Below, in pieces: positions 15,927 through 24,206 of a DNA stretch of 64,000 bases. The position numbers were made by a program, and so were the translations under genes. Source of the DNA: QIAW01 sp035487295 (GTDB lineage Bacteria; Acidobacteriota; Terriglobia; Terriglobales; Acidobacteriaceae); the NCBI GenBank assembly GCA_035487295.1, contig DATHMH010000010.1, positions 1 to 64,000 on the forward strand, in the 5' to 3' direction. The notes under the pieces are model-generated. The model did no database searches. It had not been told where the DNA came from and worked only from the letters and a program-made list of their open reading frames with translations. The number at the start of each line of letters is the position of its first letter. The first letter of the stretch is position 1.

Positions 15927-16184
15927 TTACGCGCTTTCCTGCTGGTCTTCGTAAGCAGCCACGGCTTCCGACACGTCTTTTTCGCATTGCAGGCACATGG
16001 CTCGACCGCCTTCGTTCTCCACCGATTCGCTGCTCACGATTACGGTCCCATCGGAACAATATTCGCCTCGCTGCCAGTCCCAGGCAAAATCTTCCTGCAA
16101 GGTCGCGCCGCTCACCTCACATCCTGTGAGGATGATCGTGTAGTCATGCGCACCACAATGCGGACATTTAAACGGCTGCGACAT
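15927..16184 (-). CDS. Small zinc-ribbon-like protein, function unknown
   Basis: 85 residues with an N-terminal CPHCG half site (C7, C10) and a second half site CLQC near residues 64-67, so one zinc ion could be held by four cysteines. Between them is an acidic, aromatic stretch (LQEDFAWDWQRGEYCSDG). No signal peptide. The plausible codon structure and the paired CxxC motifs support a real gene. Another small gene lies upstream on the same strand at 16238-16465. Confidence 0.75.
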   Translation of the reverse strand: MSQPFKCPHCGAHDYTIILTGCEVSGATLQEDFAWDWQRGEYCSDGTVIVSSESVENEGGRAMCLQCEKDVSEAVAAYEDQQESA

Positions 16185-16237
16185 AGCTCCAATTACAAAG
16201 TCAGGATGCGAGGCCTTGAAGAAGCATTGCCCCAGAG

Positions 16238-16465
16238 TTAGAAATCTTGTGACTCTTGCGTATAGGTAAAACCCGGCAGGCTTGCGCCGTCAGCGCTCTT
16301 GGCCACCTTCACGCGCATGGTCTGTGAGCTGGCTGCGTCGGTATCTGCCTGGCGCAGCATGGCATATTGCGTGAACAGTTCATCGTAGACTTTGGTGACT
16401 AAGTAGTTCTGCCCGTTGGCGTTGTTCCGCCAGACTTGTCCTTGCAGGATTGCCTTGACCGACAT
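16238..16465 (-). CDS. Small protein, function unknown
   Basis: 75 residues, no signal or membrane segment. The first half (ILQGQVWRNNANGQNYLVTK) reads like a short beta-sheet domain; the centre has VYDELFTQYAMLRQ and the end VAKSADGASLPGFTYTQESQ. I do not recognise the family. The ATG at 16465 follows AAAGG-like sequence (GGCTGAAAGTTA) and the gene is in line with the zinc-ribbon gene 53 bases downstream. Confidence 0.6.
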   Translation of the reverse strand: MSVKAILQGQVWRNNANGQNYLVTKVYDELFTQYAMLRQADTDAASSQTMRVKVAKSADGASLPGFTYTQESQDF

Positions 16466-16608
16466 TAACTTTCAGCCTTTTCCGCCCGGCTCGGTTACGA
16501 GTGGCATGGTACAGAGTAACGGCACAACTTGGCCCCGTCAAATGGCATTTCGTCGCAGACCACAGTTACGGTTATTGCTTCGACTCACACTTTGAGGACG
16601 CTGCAATC

Positions 16609-17430
16609 CTAAATCAGGGACCTCGCCGCAACTGTGGCCCCGGCAACAATCGCTGCGGCTCCGGTCAGTCGCGCCACGAACTCTCCTCTCACCAGCAGCT
16701 TCTCCAGTGCAATGATCACCGCCAGGACCACCATGACCCACAGGTTCATCACTCCGAGTACAAGTTGCATCAGCATCAGTCCCCAGCAACAGGCGACACA
16801 GAAAGCTCCATGATGAATACCCAGACGGAAAGCACCCAGCCGGCCTCGCTGCAGGTGGTGGGCTACGACCGTCAGTGGATCTCGGCAATGCTTCAGGCAG
16901 GTCGACTTCCATGGCGTGAGCTGATAAATCCCCGCAATGCACAATCCCACTCCCCCGGCCAGCGGAATCAGGCGGCTGAATGGGTCTGAATGCATGGCTC
17001 CCTGGCTAATGCCAAGTCCGGCCGTGAAGGCAACGACTCCAAAGAGTGCCCATACCAGGAAATAGCCGCTGGCAACGAGAAATGTGGCCCCACCTGAATG
17101 AGCTTCGCCGTGGAATGCCGCCGCCCGGCGATACAGCAAAAGCATGGGCAGGGTTGAGGGCAGCATCATGGCAATCATCATTGCAGTCCACATGGCGATA
17201 AATCCAAGGCTGCCGGTGAACCAGGTATCGCCGGGCATGATCATCCACATCATGCTCATCGTCCAGTTCCCAGGCATAGGCATGCCGGCAGACATTGACC
17301 GGTTAAAGTAAATGGTTAGACCCGCACTGATGGCAAAAAATATCAGCGCGATGAGATAGACGTTCCGTTCTGCAAAGGCAACCCTGGGAGAAGAGGGGCC
17401 CGGCGCCGAATCTGTGGAAGAAGGCGCCAT
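16609..17430 (-). CDS. DUF2182 family integral membrane protein
   Basis: 273 residues, about seven transmembrane helices. Assigned to DUF2182 (described as predicted metal-binding membrane proteins) from the methionine-rich segments SMMWMIMPGDTW and MWTAMMIAMMLPSTLPMLLL, the central YFLVWALFG, QLTPWKSTCLKHCRDPL and the C-terminal HHGAFCVACCWGLM. The Met, Cys and His clusters in membrane context make copper or another soft metal a reasonable but unproved ligand. It starts nine bases after the DUF1326 gene stop; these two families are commonly found side by side, so they probably work together. Confidence 0.88.
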   Translation of the reverse strand: MAPSSTDSAPGPSSPRVAFAERNVYLIALIFFAISAGLTIYFNRSMSAGMPMPGNWTMSMMWMIMPGDTWFTGSLGFIAMWTAMMIAMMLPSTLPMLLLYRRAAAFHGEAHSGGATFLVASGYFLVWALFGVVAFTAGLGISQGAMHSDPFSRLIPLAGGVGLCIAGIYQLTPWKSTCLKHCRDPLTVVAHHLQRGRLGAFRLGIHHGAFCVACCWGLMLMQLVLGVMNLWVMVVLAVIIALEKLLVRGEFVARLTGAAAIVAGATVAARSLI

Positions 17431-17439
17431 GAAACAGGG

Positions 17440-18066
17440 CTAGGCCGTCAACCCGCGATGCGTCTGTTCCACTACGGCCAGCGAACTATGTGCCGATGGA
17501 CAGTCAAAGGCAATAGCGCCAGTCGAGCGCAGCAGGCTTGCGGTCGCAATCTCCGGGTGCTTGTACTCCATGCCATTGGGCATCTCCAGGCGAATGCGAT
17601 GTTCCCTGCCGGCGGCGAGGTCCGTAATGGGCTCGGTCGTGGTCTGCACCTCGTTGCCGAATTTAATGCTGGCCTTGCGCTTCTCAAGATCGAAGTCAAA
17701 TGTGATAGGCACAAATTTTGGCTCCAGGACGGCGGAAACAACGCTGGCCAGCACCTCAAACCAGGCATTGCCGGCCTTTCCACTCATGATGGTAAGCAAG
17801 GCATCTCGCTGTTCGGGTGTGCTCTTTTCCTGCAAGTAAGGCTGGAAGGTGCCGTTGCCCAGATGCAGCGCGGCGGGCCAATGATAGGTCCCGCCAAAAA
17901 TCACTCCATTGAGCCCGGTGTTGCCGTAATTCCCTTCAAGGACATGGAAAGCCATCATGCCTTTGCAAGGACCGTGAGTAGGCGGCGCCCAGAAATCGCA
18001 CGGACATCCCGGTGCGCAGTTGCAATTTTTGACGTACTCCGCTTTGAGACGCCATTCACTCGCCAT
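17440..18066 (-). CDS. DUF1326 family protein
   Basis: 208 residues, assigned to DUF1326 from the N-terminal cysteine cluster NCNCAPGCPCDFW, followed by KGMMAFHVLEGNYG, LNGVIFGGTYHWPAALHLGN and KFGNEVQTTTEPI. No signal peptide. Biochemical role unknown. ATG 18066 has AAGAGG eight bases upstream and is preferred over an upstream in-frame start inside the promoter region. The leader contains TATCT-AG-AGATA (18096-18107) next to a TATATA-like -10, a possible operator. Co-oriented with chdC (upstream, 74 bases) and DUF2182 (downstream, 9 bases). Confidence 0.87.
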   Translation of the reverse strand: MASEWRLKAEYVKNCNCAPGCPCDFWAPPTHGPCKGMMAFHVLEGNYGNTGLNGVIFGGTYHWPAALHLGNGTFQPYLQEKSTPEQRDALLTIMSGKAGNAWFEVLASVVSAVLEPKFVPITFDFDLEKRKASIKFGNEVQTTTEPITDLAAGREHRIRLEMPNGMEYKHPEIATASLLRSTGAIAFDCPSAHSSLAVVEQTHRGLTA

Positions 18067-18140
18067 GAAATCACCTCTTATGATGCGGGAGTATATATCT
18101 AGAGATAGCAGGCGATAAAGCAGTTCGCCAGACAGAATAA

Positions 18141-19001
18141 TCATTGGAACGTAGGCAGCTCACCGCTTAGAAGCTTGCCCAGTCCTGAAGCCGGACAACG
18201 CACGCCAACGTAGAACGTGCCGAAAAGAGCGTAAACCGCGCTGACTTCGTCGAAGCGCATTTCGTAGATGAGCCGCTTGAACACCAGAGGATCGTCGGCG
18301 AAAAGATCGACGCCCCACTCCCAATCGTCAAAGCCGATGGAGCCGGTAATAATCTGCTTTACGGTGCCGGCATAGCGGCGGCCCACCAGGCCGTGCTCCT
18401 CCATCTGGCGCTGGCGCTCTTCGATAGGCAGCGTGTACCAGTTCTTCTCTTCCCCGCGGCGGCGGTCCATGGGATAAAAGCAGATGTAACGCGCCGGAGG
18501 GATTTCAGGAAACAAGCGCGGACGCATGGCCTCGCGCTGCCGTTGCAGCACCTGTTCGGTCTCGCGGTTCCACTCTGTCGAGTGCGGCGCAATTCCCTTT
18601 TCGGCCAGCTCGCGGTACAGCTTGACCGTGGATTCGTACAGCCCGAGCTCTACCACGGAAAGATACGACGTCGCCGGCTCCAGAAAATCGCTCAGGCGCA
18701 GTTGCGCAAGCTGCAGTTCGACAGCCTTGAGATGCTCGAATGACAGGCGGAAGTGCACAAAGAGCAGGTCTGCCTTGTGGCCTAAGATGGAATACAACGC
18801 GCTCTGGCCGTCGCTGTTATGCGTCATCTGCTGCAGCGCGAGTGTGGCTTCTTTTACCAGTTCGGCGCGGGCGGGCTCGCCCAGCTTGCGCCATTCCGTC
18901 CGGCGGAAACGCATCATGCTATGCAGAACGCTGGCGCCTTCAATGGTCAAAGGCACGGCAGGCAGCTGGCTTTGCGCGGTTTGCATGGTAGTGGAAGACA
19001 T
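18141..19001 (-). CDS. chdC: Coproheme decarboxylase / chlorite dismutase family protein (HemQ)
   Basis: 286 residues of the chlorite-dismutase superfamily. The C-terminal heme-binding half shows HemQ features: YPMDRRRGEEKNWYTL, where the tyrosine and arginines are typical of the coproheme pocket, MEEHGLVGRRYAGTVKQIIT with the candidate proximal histidine, and FDDWEWGVDLFADDPLVFK. HemQ/ChdC turns coproheme III into heme b using peroxide, the last step of the coproporphyrin pathway. It ends 74 bases before the DUF1326 gene. hemA, hemC and hemD are in the same window (30-33 kb), but no coproporphyrin ferrochelatase is seen. Activity as a chlorite dismutase is less likely, because that enzyme has a different distal arginine context. 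Confidence 0.85.
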   Translation of the reverse strand: MSSTTMQTAQSQLPAVPLTIEGASVLHSMMRFRRTEWRKLGEPARAELVKEATLALQQMTHNSDGQSALYSILGHKADLLFVHFRLSFEHLKAVELQLAQLRLSDFLEPATSYLSVVELGLYESTVKLYRELAEKGIAPHSTEWNRETEQVLQRQREAMRPRLFPEIPPARYICFYPMDRRRGEEKNWYTLPIEERQRQMEEHGLVGRRYAGTVKQIITGSIGFDDWEWGVDLFADDPLVFKRLIYEMRFDEVSAVYALFGTFYVGVRCPASGLGKLLSGELPTFQ

Positions 19002-19116
19002 CGGGATTCCCCTGATAAGCTGTGATGTTCCTGCCCATCATTGTAATCGCAGGCCGCTTTGCACAAAAGGTTAGAACTCAGGTTTGTATTCAGGACCTGA
19101 GTTTGTGGGATGTGAA

Positions 19117-19206
19117 GAACAACCCCGAAGGGGTGCCGTACTATAGCCAAGCGCTTCAGCGCTGGGTATGCGCAAACAGTGATATGAGTCCCTAGGGGAC
19201 GACGCT
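19117..19206 (+). repeat. REP-like triple-hairpin element, copy B
   Basis: Same order as 943-1030: CCCCGAAGGGG, then GCCGTACTATAGCC, then AAGCGCTTCAGCGCTGGG, then AGTCCCTAGGGGACGACG. Compared with copy A, each stem carries one or two changes. It lies between the chdC start and the nth start. Confidence 0.85.
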
Positions 19207-19239
19207 GAGATTGATTAAGTTCTTAAATGAGATAAGTTC

Positions 19240-20034
19240 ATGCCTCTAACCCAAAAGCCAAAAACCACGAAAAGCAAACGGACTACCAAAACAACCTCCA
19301 AATCCATGCCGAACAAAAAATCGGCGACGTCCAAAAAAAACCAAGGCAAATATGATCCGGTTGCGCCCGAGCGTGTCGCCGAAATTCTGAAGCGACTGGA
19401 CGCCCAATATCCTAAGGTGACCTGCGCCCTGCATCACAAGAGCGCGTGGGAGCTGCTGGTGGCGACGATTCTCTCCGCCCAATGCACCGACGTGCGCGTC
19501 AACATAGTTACGCCCGGCCTCTTTCAAAAATATCCCACGCCGCAGGCCTTTGCCGCGTTAAAACCTGAACAACTCGAGCCCGATATCCGCAGCACCGGGT
19601 TTTTCCGCAACAAATCCAAATCTCTGGTAGGAGCCGCGCAACGAATCATCAGCGAGTTTGGCGGCCAGGTTCCCGATGACATGGAAAAGCTGCTGAGCGT
19701 GCCCGGCGTGGCCCGCAAGACCGCCAATGTCGTGCTGGGCACATGGTTCAAAAAGGCGGAAGGTGTGGTCGTCGATACTCACGTACACCGTATCTCGCGC
19801 CGCCTGGAGTTGACCAGGAATGACGACCCAAAGAGCATCGAGCAAGACCTGATGCGGGTGATCCCGCGCGAGAAGTGGATTGATTTCTCCCACCAGATCA
19901 TTCATCACGGACGCGCCCTGTGCATCGCCCGCAAACCCAAATGCGCCGAATGTCCGCTGGAAAACATCTGCCACGCGGCTGATAAGACCTGGTCAACCGT
20001 TGAGATCCACAAAACAGCGGCTCTCAGTCGATAA
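19240..20034 (+). CDS. nth: Endonuclease III
   Basis: Base-excision-repair DNA glycosylase/AP lyase for oxidised pyrimidines; 264 residues. The helix-hairpin-helix LLSVPGVARKTANVVLG holds the catalytic K160, and VVDTHVHRISRRL holds the catalytic D179. The C-terminal 4Fe-4S cluster has spacing C-x6-C-x2-C-x5-C (CIARKPKCAECPLENIC). The first 40 residues are a Lys/Thr/Ser-rich extension not needed by the family core, which starts near PERVAEILKRLDAQYP; the ATG 19240 is the only upstream candidate, with Met23 (MPNKKSA) as an alternative. Confidence 0.96.
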   Translation: MPLTQKPKTTKSKRTTKTTSKSMPNKKSATSKKNQGKYDPVAPERVAEILKRLDAQYPKVTCALHHKSAWELLVATILSAQCTDVRVNIVTPGLFQKYPTPQAFAALKPEQLEPDIRSTGFFRNKSKSLVGAAQRIISEFGGQVPDDMEKLLSVPGVARKTANVVLGTWFKKAEGVVVDTHVHRISRRLELTRNDDPKSIEQDLMRVIPREKWIDFSHQIIHHGRALCIARKPKCAECPLENICHAADKTWSTVEIHKTAALSR

Positions 20035-20081
20035 TCTTTAGACTGTAAAACCCAGGAGGCGGCGCCAAAATGCAGATCCAG

Positions 20082-20258
20082 TTACGAGGCTAGAGCCTCA
20101 ATTTCCTTTAGGATGACCTCGAGCCTTGCCTCGAGCTGCTTCCTGGTTCGTGCCTTCCGTTCTGTTTTGACATATTCAGGGTAGTTGGCAAGGGAGCGGC
20201 GATAGAACTCAGCAGTCTTCATCAGGAGTTCGGACTGTTGTTTGTTGGTCATGGGCAT
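20082..20258 (-). CDS. Possible 58-residue helical protein
   Basis: Open frame from ATG 20258 to TAA 20082: MPMTNKQQSELLMKTAEFYR and on through NYPEYVKTERKARTRKQLEA to EVILKEIEALAS. The composition (Lys, Glu, Leu, Arg; helical throughout) is that of a genuine soluble protein rather than of a noise frame in GC-rich DNA. No Shine-Dalgarno sequence is obvious; ATG 20252 is an alternative. I do not recognise a family. It is convergent with nth, 47 bases away. Confidence 0.5.
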   Translation of the reverse strand: MPMTNKQQSELLMKTAEFYRRSLANYPEYVKTERKARTRKQLEARLEVILKEIEALAS

Positions 20259-20361
20259 ACTACAATTTTACGCTCTTTTCCCGCTCTCAGCTGTAACGAA
20301 AGGCCGTATTTAGCTGCAAAGCAGTTCCCGGACCCGCGTGGCCAATTGCCTGGTAAACACC

Positions 20362-20555
20362 TGTTGACATCCTCGAAAAATCCTCAATTTTAGAAAATGT
20401 CATCCTGAGCTGCGTTTTCTGCGGCGAAGAGCCTGTCCTGAGCTTGCCGAGGGAACCTCGGATGGCGATGGGAACTGCCCACGGCTTAAATCGGACCGCA
20501 CTTGGATTTTTCCCTCTCCATGACGAAATCTAGACAATGTTCAAGGATGTCAACA
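20362..20555. repeat. Inverted-repeat-bounded element, about 194 bp
   Basis: Left end TGTTGACATCCTCGAA (20362-20377) and right end TTCAAGGATGTCAACA (20540-20555) are reverse complements at 15 of 16 positions. The inside contains TGTCATCCTGAGCTGCG and CCTGAGCTTGCCGAGGGAAC, the family also seen at 21932-21972 and 59107-59155. It is small, non-coding and bounded by inverted ends, like a MITE, but no target-site duplication is evident by eye. Confidence 0.55.
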
Positions 20556-20656
20556 AAGCAAGCATGTTTTCAAGAATGAGTTTGTATCAGGACACGATCC
20601 CACTCTGCCGGATCGTACCGATTAGGCCCTCAAAATTCGCCCCTTCGCCCCCGGGG

Positions 20657-20681
20657 TTCGAAACTTGAAACTTGAAACTAT
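20657..20681 (+). repeat. Quasi-tandem GAAACTT spacer repeat
   Basis: Three units of (C/T)GAAACTT: TTCGAAACTTGAAACTTGAA then ACTATT. The same words appear at 61433-61457, again next to the end of a gene. Confidence 0.6.
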
Positions 20682-20724
20682 TAGAGTCCGTCACCTTCCG
20701 GGCGACGGACCCAATATGTGGCTC

Positions 20725-21690
20725 TTACCGGAACGTTACCCCAACATTGTCGAGATATGCCTTGACCTCTCCTCCCGAGCCATCCAGATCAACCTGAAAG
20801 GCTACGTCCAGGCCGCTGCCGCCTTCCTGATACGCAGGGAACCAGAAATTTATGTCATGGCGCTGGCCGTTCAAGGTCACGGAAGTGAAATGCACCCCAC
20901 CGCCAGTCCGCTCAAATTCCCACGCCAAATGGTTCCAGCTTCCTGCGGCGGGCATTGCACAGCCAACCCCCGTAGAAACCCAGCGGCGATCCTGCGAATT
21001 CCAGACTCTCCAGGTATGAGTGTCTTTGATGTCACACTCGGTACCGTAGATATAGCGCAATCCGCCGGCATTCTGATTCATGTCGAACTCCAGCGCTTGA
21101 GCGTTTTCCGGATTCTCCACGCGAAAATCAAGACTGTAACCGAACCTGGTAACATCGTCTCTTCCGCCGATTTGGTTCCACCACAGACTCGCTCCCCACG
21201 GCGACCCTCCCACCCAGAATTGGGCGGAAGATCCAGTCAAAGAAGGCGAAGTGATGTACTGGGCCATATTGTGGCTGGTGCCCGGCCCATCGCCTCCCTT
21301 GCCCGCGCACTGGTCACAGTTCTGCCAGTCCGGGCGATTTTGTATTTGGGCGATATCCGGATGTTCAGCTTCAGACCCTGCGCCATTGCCGGCGACGTTG
21401 ATGTGAAGCTCTTGTATCTGGACCGCGCCTGAAGCACTCCACGACTGCACGGCAATATGGTGATCTCCGCCGGGTAAATCAATCGTTGTATCGAGGGAAC
21501 TGCTATTAACAAGAAAAATACTCTGGTAATCGGAATAAATGCGCATGGCCACCGCTCCCGGAGAAGAAGCCACAAAGTGAACCGGGGAACTCACCGTGGC
21601 CCCAGGCGTTGGAGATGACACAACTACTTGTGCCAGGCAAGAGAGGGAAGAAAAAAGCAGAACAACTAAAACGAAAAATGTATTCTTCAA
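20725..21690 (-). CDS. Secreted protein with Ig-like N-terminal domain, function unknown
   Basis: 321 residues with a signal peptide (MKNTFFVLVVLLFSSLSCLA). Residues about 22-105 form a bacterial Ig-like domain of the kind VVVSSPTPGATVSSPVHFVA / DYQSIFLVNSSSLDTTIDLP / GDHHIAVQSWSASG. The C-terminal two thirds (about 140-321) look like a jelly-roll or concanavalin-like beta sandwich: SSAQFWVGGSPWGASLWWNQ, YSLDFRVENPENAQALEFDM and LDVAFQVDLDGSGGEVKAYL. Cys-Cys pairs (NCDQC) may form a disulphide. Such paired domains are common in secreted proteins of Acidobacteriota, but no enzymatic residues are recognisable; carbohydrate binding is a guess. Transcription runs toward nth. Confidence 0.8.
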   Translation of the reverse strand: MKNTFFVLVVLLFSSLSCLAQVVVSSPTPGATVSSPVHFVASSPGAVAMRIYSDYQSIFLVNSSSLDTTIDLPGGDHHIAVQSWSASGAVQIQELHINVAGNGAGSEAEHPDIAQIQNRPDWQNCDQCAGKGGDGPGTSHNMAQYITSPSLTGSSAQFWVGGSPWGASLWWNQIGGRDDVTRFGYSLDFRVENPENAQALEFDMNQNAGGLRYIYGTECDIKDTHTWRVWNSQDRRWVSTGVGCAMPAAGSWNHLAWEFERTGGGVHFTSVTLNGQRHDINFWFPAYQEGGSGLDVAFQVDLDGSGGEVKAYLDNVGVTFR

Positions 21691-22167
21691 TACAGGCTCC
21701 TTGGTATGGTTTGGTAAAACGAGTACCCTATAGGAGCATCTACTCAGGAGCGAGCAGAAAAGATTCTTAACACCCGAATCTTTTTTCGTAACTACGTTGG
21801 CTCTTTTTCCTTAGTTCCATTTGGGGAAAGATTAGGAACAAACATGTGGGACACTCCCAGCGTTTCAGATTAACGACGGCTGGGTTTTCTTTAACGGCAG
21901 AGACGGGAGAAACAACGCAGATTCTTCCAGATTGTCATTCTGAGCTATAGGCGAAGAATCCCGAAGACTCGGATGAGTGTGGAATTTGGCAATGATTTTG
22001 CGCGTGCAGATTCAATTAGGCAATTACCAAATCCGCAATTATTCAATCCGGTTGCAATGGCTCAATGACCCGATGACTCAATGACCCAATTCCTCCGTGC
22101 CTCCGTGGTGAATGGTTTCTTGATTTGCCACATCCTGGGTTAAACTCGGCATATCACGCCAGCACTT
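21691..22167. other. Gene-free divergent spacer with dispersed repeats
   Basis: 477 bases between a secreted-protein gene (minus) and the S9 peptidase gene (plus), so promoters for both should be here. It contains a TGTCATTCTGAGCTATAGGC-type element (21932-21972), GCTCAATGACCCGATGACTC/AATGACCC tandem words (22059-22090) and TCCGTGCCTCCGTGGTGAA (22092-22110). Two ORFs here translate repeat DNA and are not genes. Confidence 0.6.
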
Positions 22168-24189
22168 ATGCGCATCTTCCTGATCTTTGCTATGGTGATC
22201 TTCATGGTTGCCGCCACATTCAGCCAGGAAAACGCCAACGCGAAAGCCAACGCCCCGGCCCAAGGCGCCGCTGTAAACCAGGAAAACGCTCTGGCCATCA
22301 CCGATCCGCAGCAGATCGTCAGCCGCAGCAAGCCTGACGTGCAGAAGTTTGCTCTCGAAAAATTGTTTATGAGTTACACCATCGGGGGCACGGCGTGGTC
22401 TCCAGACGGCAAAAGCGTCGCCTTCATCAGCAACATCAGCGGACGCCGCAACTTGTGGCTGGTTTCAACCAGCGGCGGCTCGCCGGTGCAGATCACGGTC
22501 AGCGACCAGCGTCAGGGGTCGCCGGCGTGGTCGCCTGACGGCAAGTGGATCGCTTTCATCTCTGACCACGACGGCAACGAGCAGTGGGACATATTCCTGG
22601 TTCACTCCGCCGGCGGAGAGGTCACCAACCTGACGCGCACGCCCGAGATCGCCGAGACCGATCCCGCATGGTCGCCCGATGGCAAGAGCCTCGCCTACCT
22701 GGTGAAGCCCAAGACAGCTCCAAATTGGGAAATTGATGTGATGGATATCGGCACGCGCCAGGTACAGCACATCACCAAAGGAACGCCTCACCATCTGAGC
22801 GTTGCCAACTTCGTCTGGTCGCCCGACGGCACGCAGGTCGCCTACACGCTGGAAAATGCCAACGGAAAAGATTCCAACATCATGATTGCCGACGTAGCCA
22901 CCGGCAAGAGCAAAAACATGACGAACCACAAAGGCGACCTGCATTTTGTGGTGAACGATTGGTCGCCCGACGGCAATTCCCTGCTGATCACCTCCGACGC
23001 CGCCAACAGCTACCAGAACATTGGATTGATGGATATTGCCACGCAACAAATCAGCTGGCTGACTATGGATAAATGGGAATCTAGGGGCGGAAACTTTTCT
23101 CCCAACGGCAAGCTGCTCACCTGGACCTCGAATGTAGACGGCAACACCGATGTGATGGTCTTCAACATTGAGAGCCGCAGCACGCAAACCCTGCCGCTCA
23201 AAAAAGGGACCAACACGCTGGGCGGAGCAGAGTCGGCATTCAGCCGCGACAGCACTAAACTTCTCATCTACCACAATGGCCCGGATTCGCCCAGCGATGT
23301 TTGGGTTTACGACCTCAGCTCAGCCCAATCGTATGCCGTCACGCACTCGCTGGCGGCCGGGGTGCGCGGCGAAGACATGGTCGAGCCCTTTCTGGCCCAC
23401 TATCCCAGCACGGATGGCAAGTGGCAGATTTCCGCTTTCGTCTATATGCCCTACAACCTGCAGCGCAAGCCGGAGAACCCGGCGATTGTCTACATCCACG
23501 GCGGGCCAACTTCGCAGACGGTAAACGCCTTCGATCGCGCTGTGCAATATCTGGTGAACCAGGGCTACATCGTCATCGCGCCCAACTATCGTGGCTCAAC
23601 CGGCTATGGCAAAGATTTTCAGGAAGCAAACTTTAACGATATGGGCGGCGGCGATCTGCAGGACAATCTGGCCGCTGCCGATTGGATCAGGAAAACCGGC
23701 TATGTAGACCCGAAGAAACTCATCATTATGGGCGGAAGCTACGGCGGATACATGACCATGATGGGCGTGACCAAAGCGCCTGAAGTGTGGGCCGCGGGCG
23801 TAGCCATTGTTCCTTTCGTCAACTGGTTTACCGAGATCGCGAACGAGGACCCGCTGCTTCGCGAAATTGATCTGGCCACTATGGGCGACTTGGTCAAAGA
23901 AAAAGCCCGTTACGAAGAGCGCTCCCCTATTTTCTTTGTGGATAAGATCAAAGCACCGTTATTGCTGCTGGCCGGAGGCAACGACCCCCGCTGTCCTAAG
24001 TCAGAAGCCCAACAGGTAGCCGACGCCGTGCATAAACGCGGCGGCGTGGCCGAACTCAAAATCTACGAAGATGAAGGCCACGGCTTCTCGCGGCGCGAAA
24101 ATCAGATTGATGCCTATACTCGCGTTGCGAATTTCTTGAAGCAGCATGTGCCGCCGGTGGCGCTAAGCGGAAATGCAAAGGCCCGCTGA
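22168..24189 (+). CDS. S9 family peptidase (prolyl oligopeptidase type), secreted
   Basis: Serine peptidase of 673 residues. Signal peptide MRIFLIFAMVIFMVAATFS; residues about 60-400 carry WSPDGK-type repeats (at least six: WSPDGKSVAF, WSPDGKWIAF, WSPDGKSLAY, WSPDGTQVAY, WSPDGNSLLI, FSPNGKLLTW), a beta propeller that gates the active site. The C-terminal alpha/beta hydrolase has the oxyanion region YIHGGPTSQ, the nucleophile in GGSYGGYM (Ser near 527), the acid in LLAGGNDPRCP and the catalytic histidine in DEGHGF. It should cleave small peptides in the periplasm. A damaged copy of its 3' end lies 2 kb downstream (26197-26307) beyond the PadR module, indicating an earlier duplication. Confidence 0.95.
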   Translation: MRIFLIFAMVIFMVAATFSQENANAKANAPAQGAAVNQENALAITDPQQIVSRSKPDVQKFALEKLFMSYTIGGTAWSPDGKSVAFISNISGRRNLWLVSTSGGSPVQITVSDQRQGSPAWSPDGKWIAFISDHDGNEQWDIFLVHSAGGEVTNLTRTPEIAETDPAWSPDGKSLAYLVKPKTAPNWEIDVMDIGTRQVQHITKGTPHHLSVANFVWSPDGTQVAYTLENANGKDSNIMIADVATGKSKNMTNHKGDLHFVVNDWSPDGNSLLITSDAANSYQNIGLMDIATQQISWLTMDKWESRGGNFSPNGKLLTWTSNVDGNTDVMVFNIESRSTQTLPLKKGTNTLGGAESAFSRDSTKLLIYHNGPDSPSDVWVYDLSSAQSYAVTHSLAAGVRGEDMVEPFLAHYPSTDGKWQISAFVYMPYNLQRKPENPAIVYIHGGPTSQTVNAFDRAVQYLVNQGYIVIAPNYRGSTGYGKDFQEANFNDMGGGDLQDNLAAADWIRKTGYVDPKKLIIMGGSYGGYMTMMGVTKAPEVWAAGVAIVPFVNWFTEIANEDPLLREIDLATMGDLVKEKARYEERSPIFFVDKIKAPLLLLAGGNDPRCPKSEAQQVADAVHKRGGVAELKIYEDEGHGFSRRENQIDAYTRVANFLKQHVPPVALSGNAKAR

Positions 24190-24206
24190 TCTGAGGTTAA
24201 CCTGAG

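Larger units (their letters stand above)
20259..20724. other. Gene-free spacer with inverted repeat and dispersed elements
   Basis: No gene visible in 466 bases. It holds a nested structure: an inverted repeat at 20362-20555 enclosing a TGTCATCCTGAGC-type element (about 20397-20465), and a GAAACTT quasi-tandem repeat (20657-20681) close to the stop of the secreted-protein gene on the other strand. Confidence 0.65.

Noticed and set aside
20665..21432. 255-codon plus-strand frame over the secreted Ig-like protein gene
   Set aside because: Begins with repeat-derived sequence and lacks any domain; the minus-strand protein has a signal peptide and beta domains.
22465..23274. 269-codon frame antisense to the S9 peptidase
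   Set aside because: High GC content opens long antisense frames; the sense strand shows a clear propeller and hydrolase.
24190..24206. AGGTTAACCT palindrome between convergent genes as an operator
   Set aside because: It lies between two stop codons, where no promoter is needed; probably chance.
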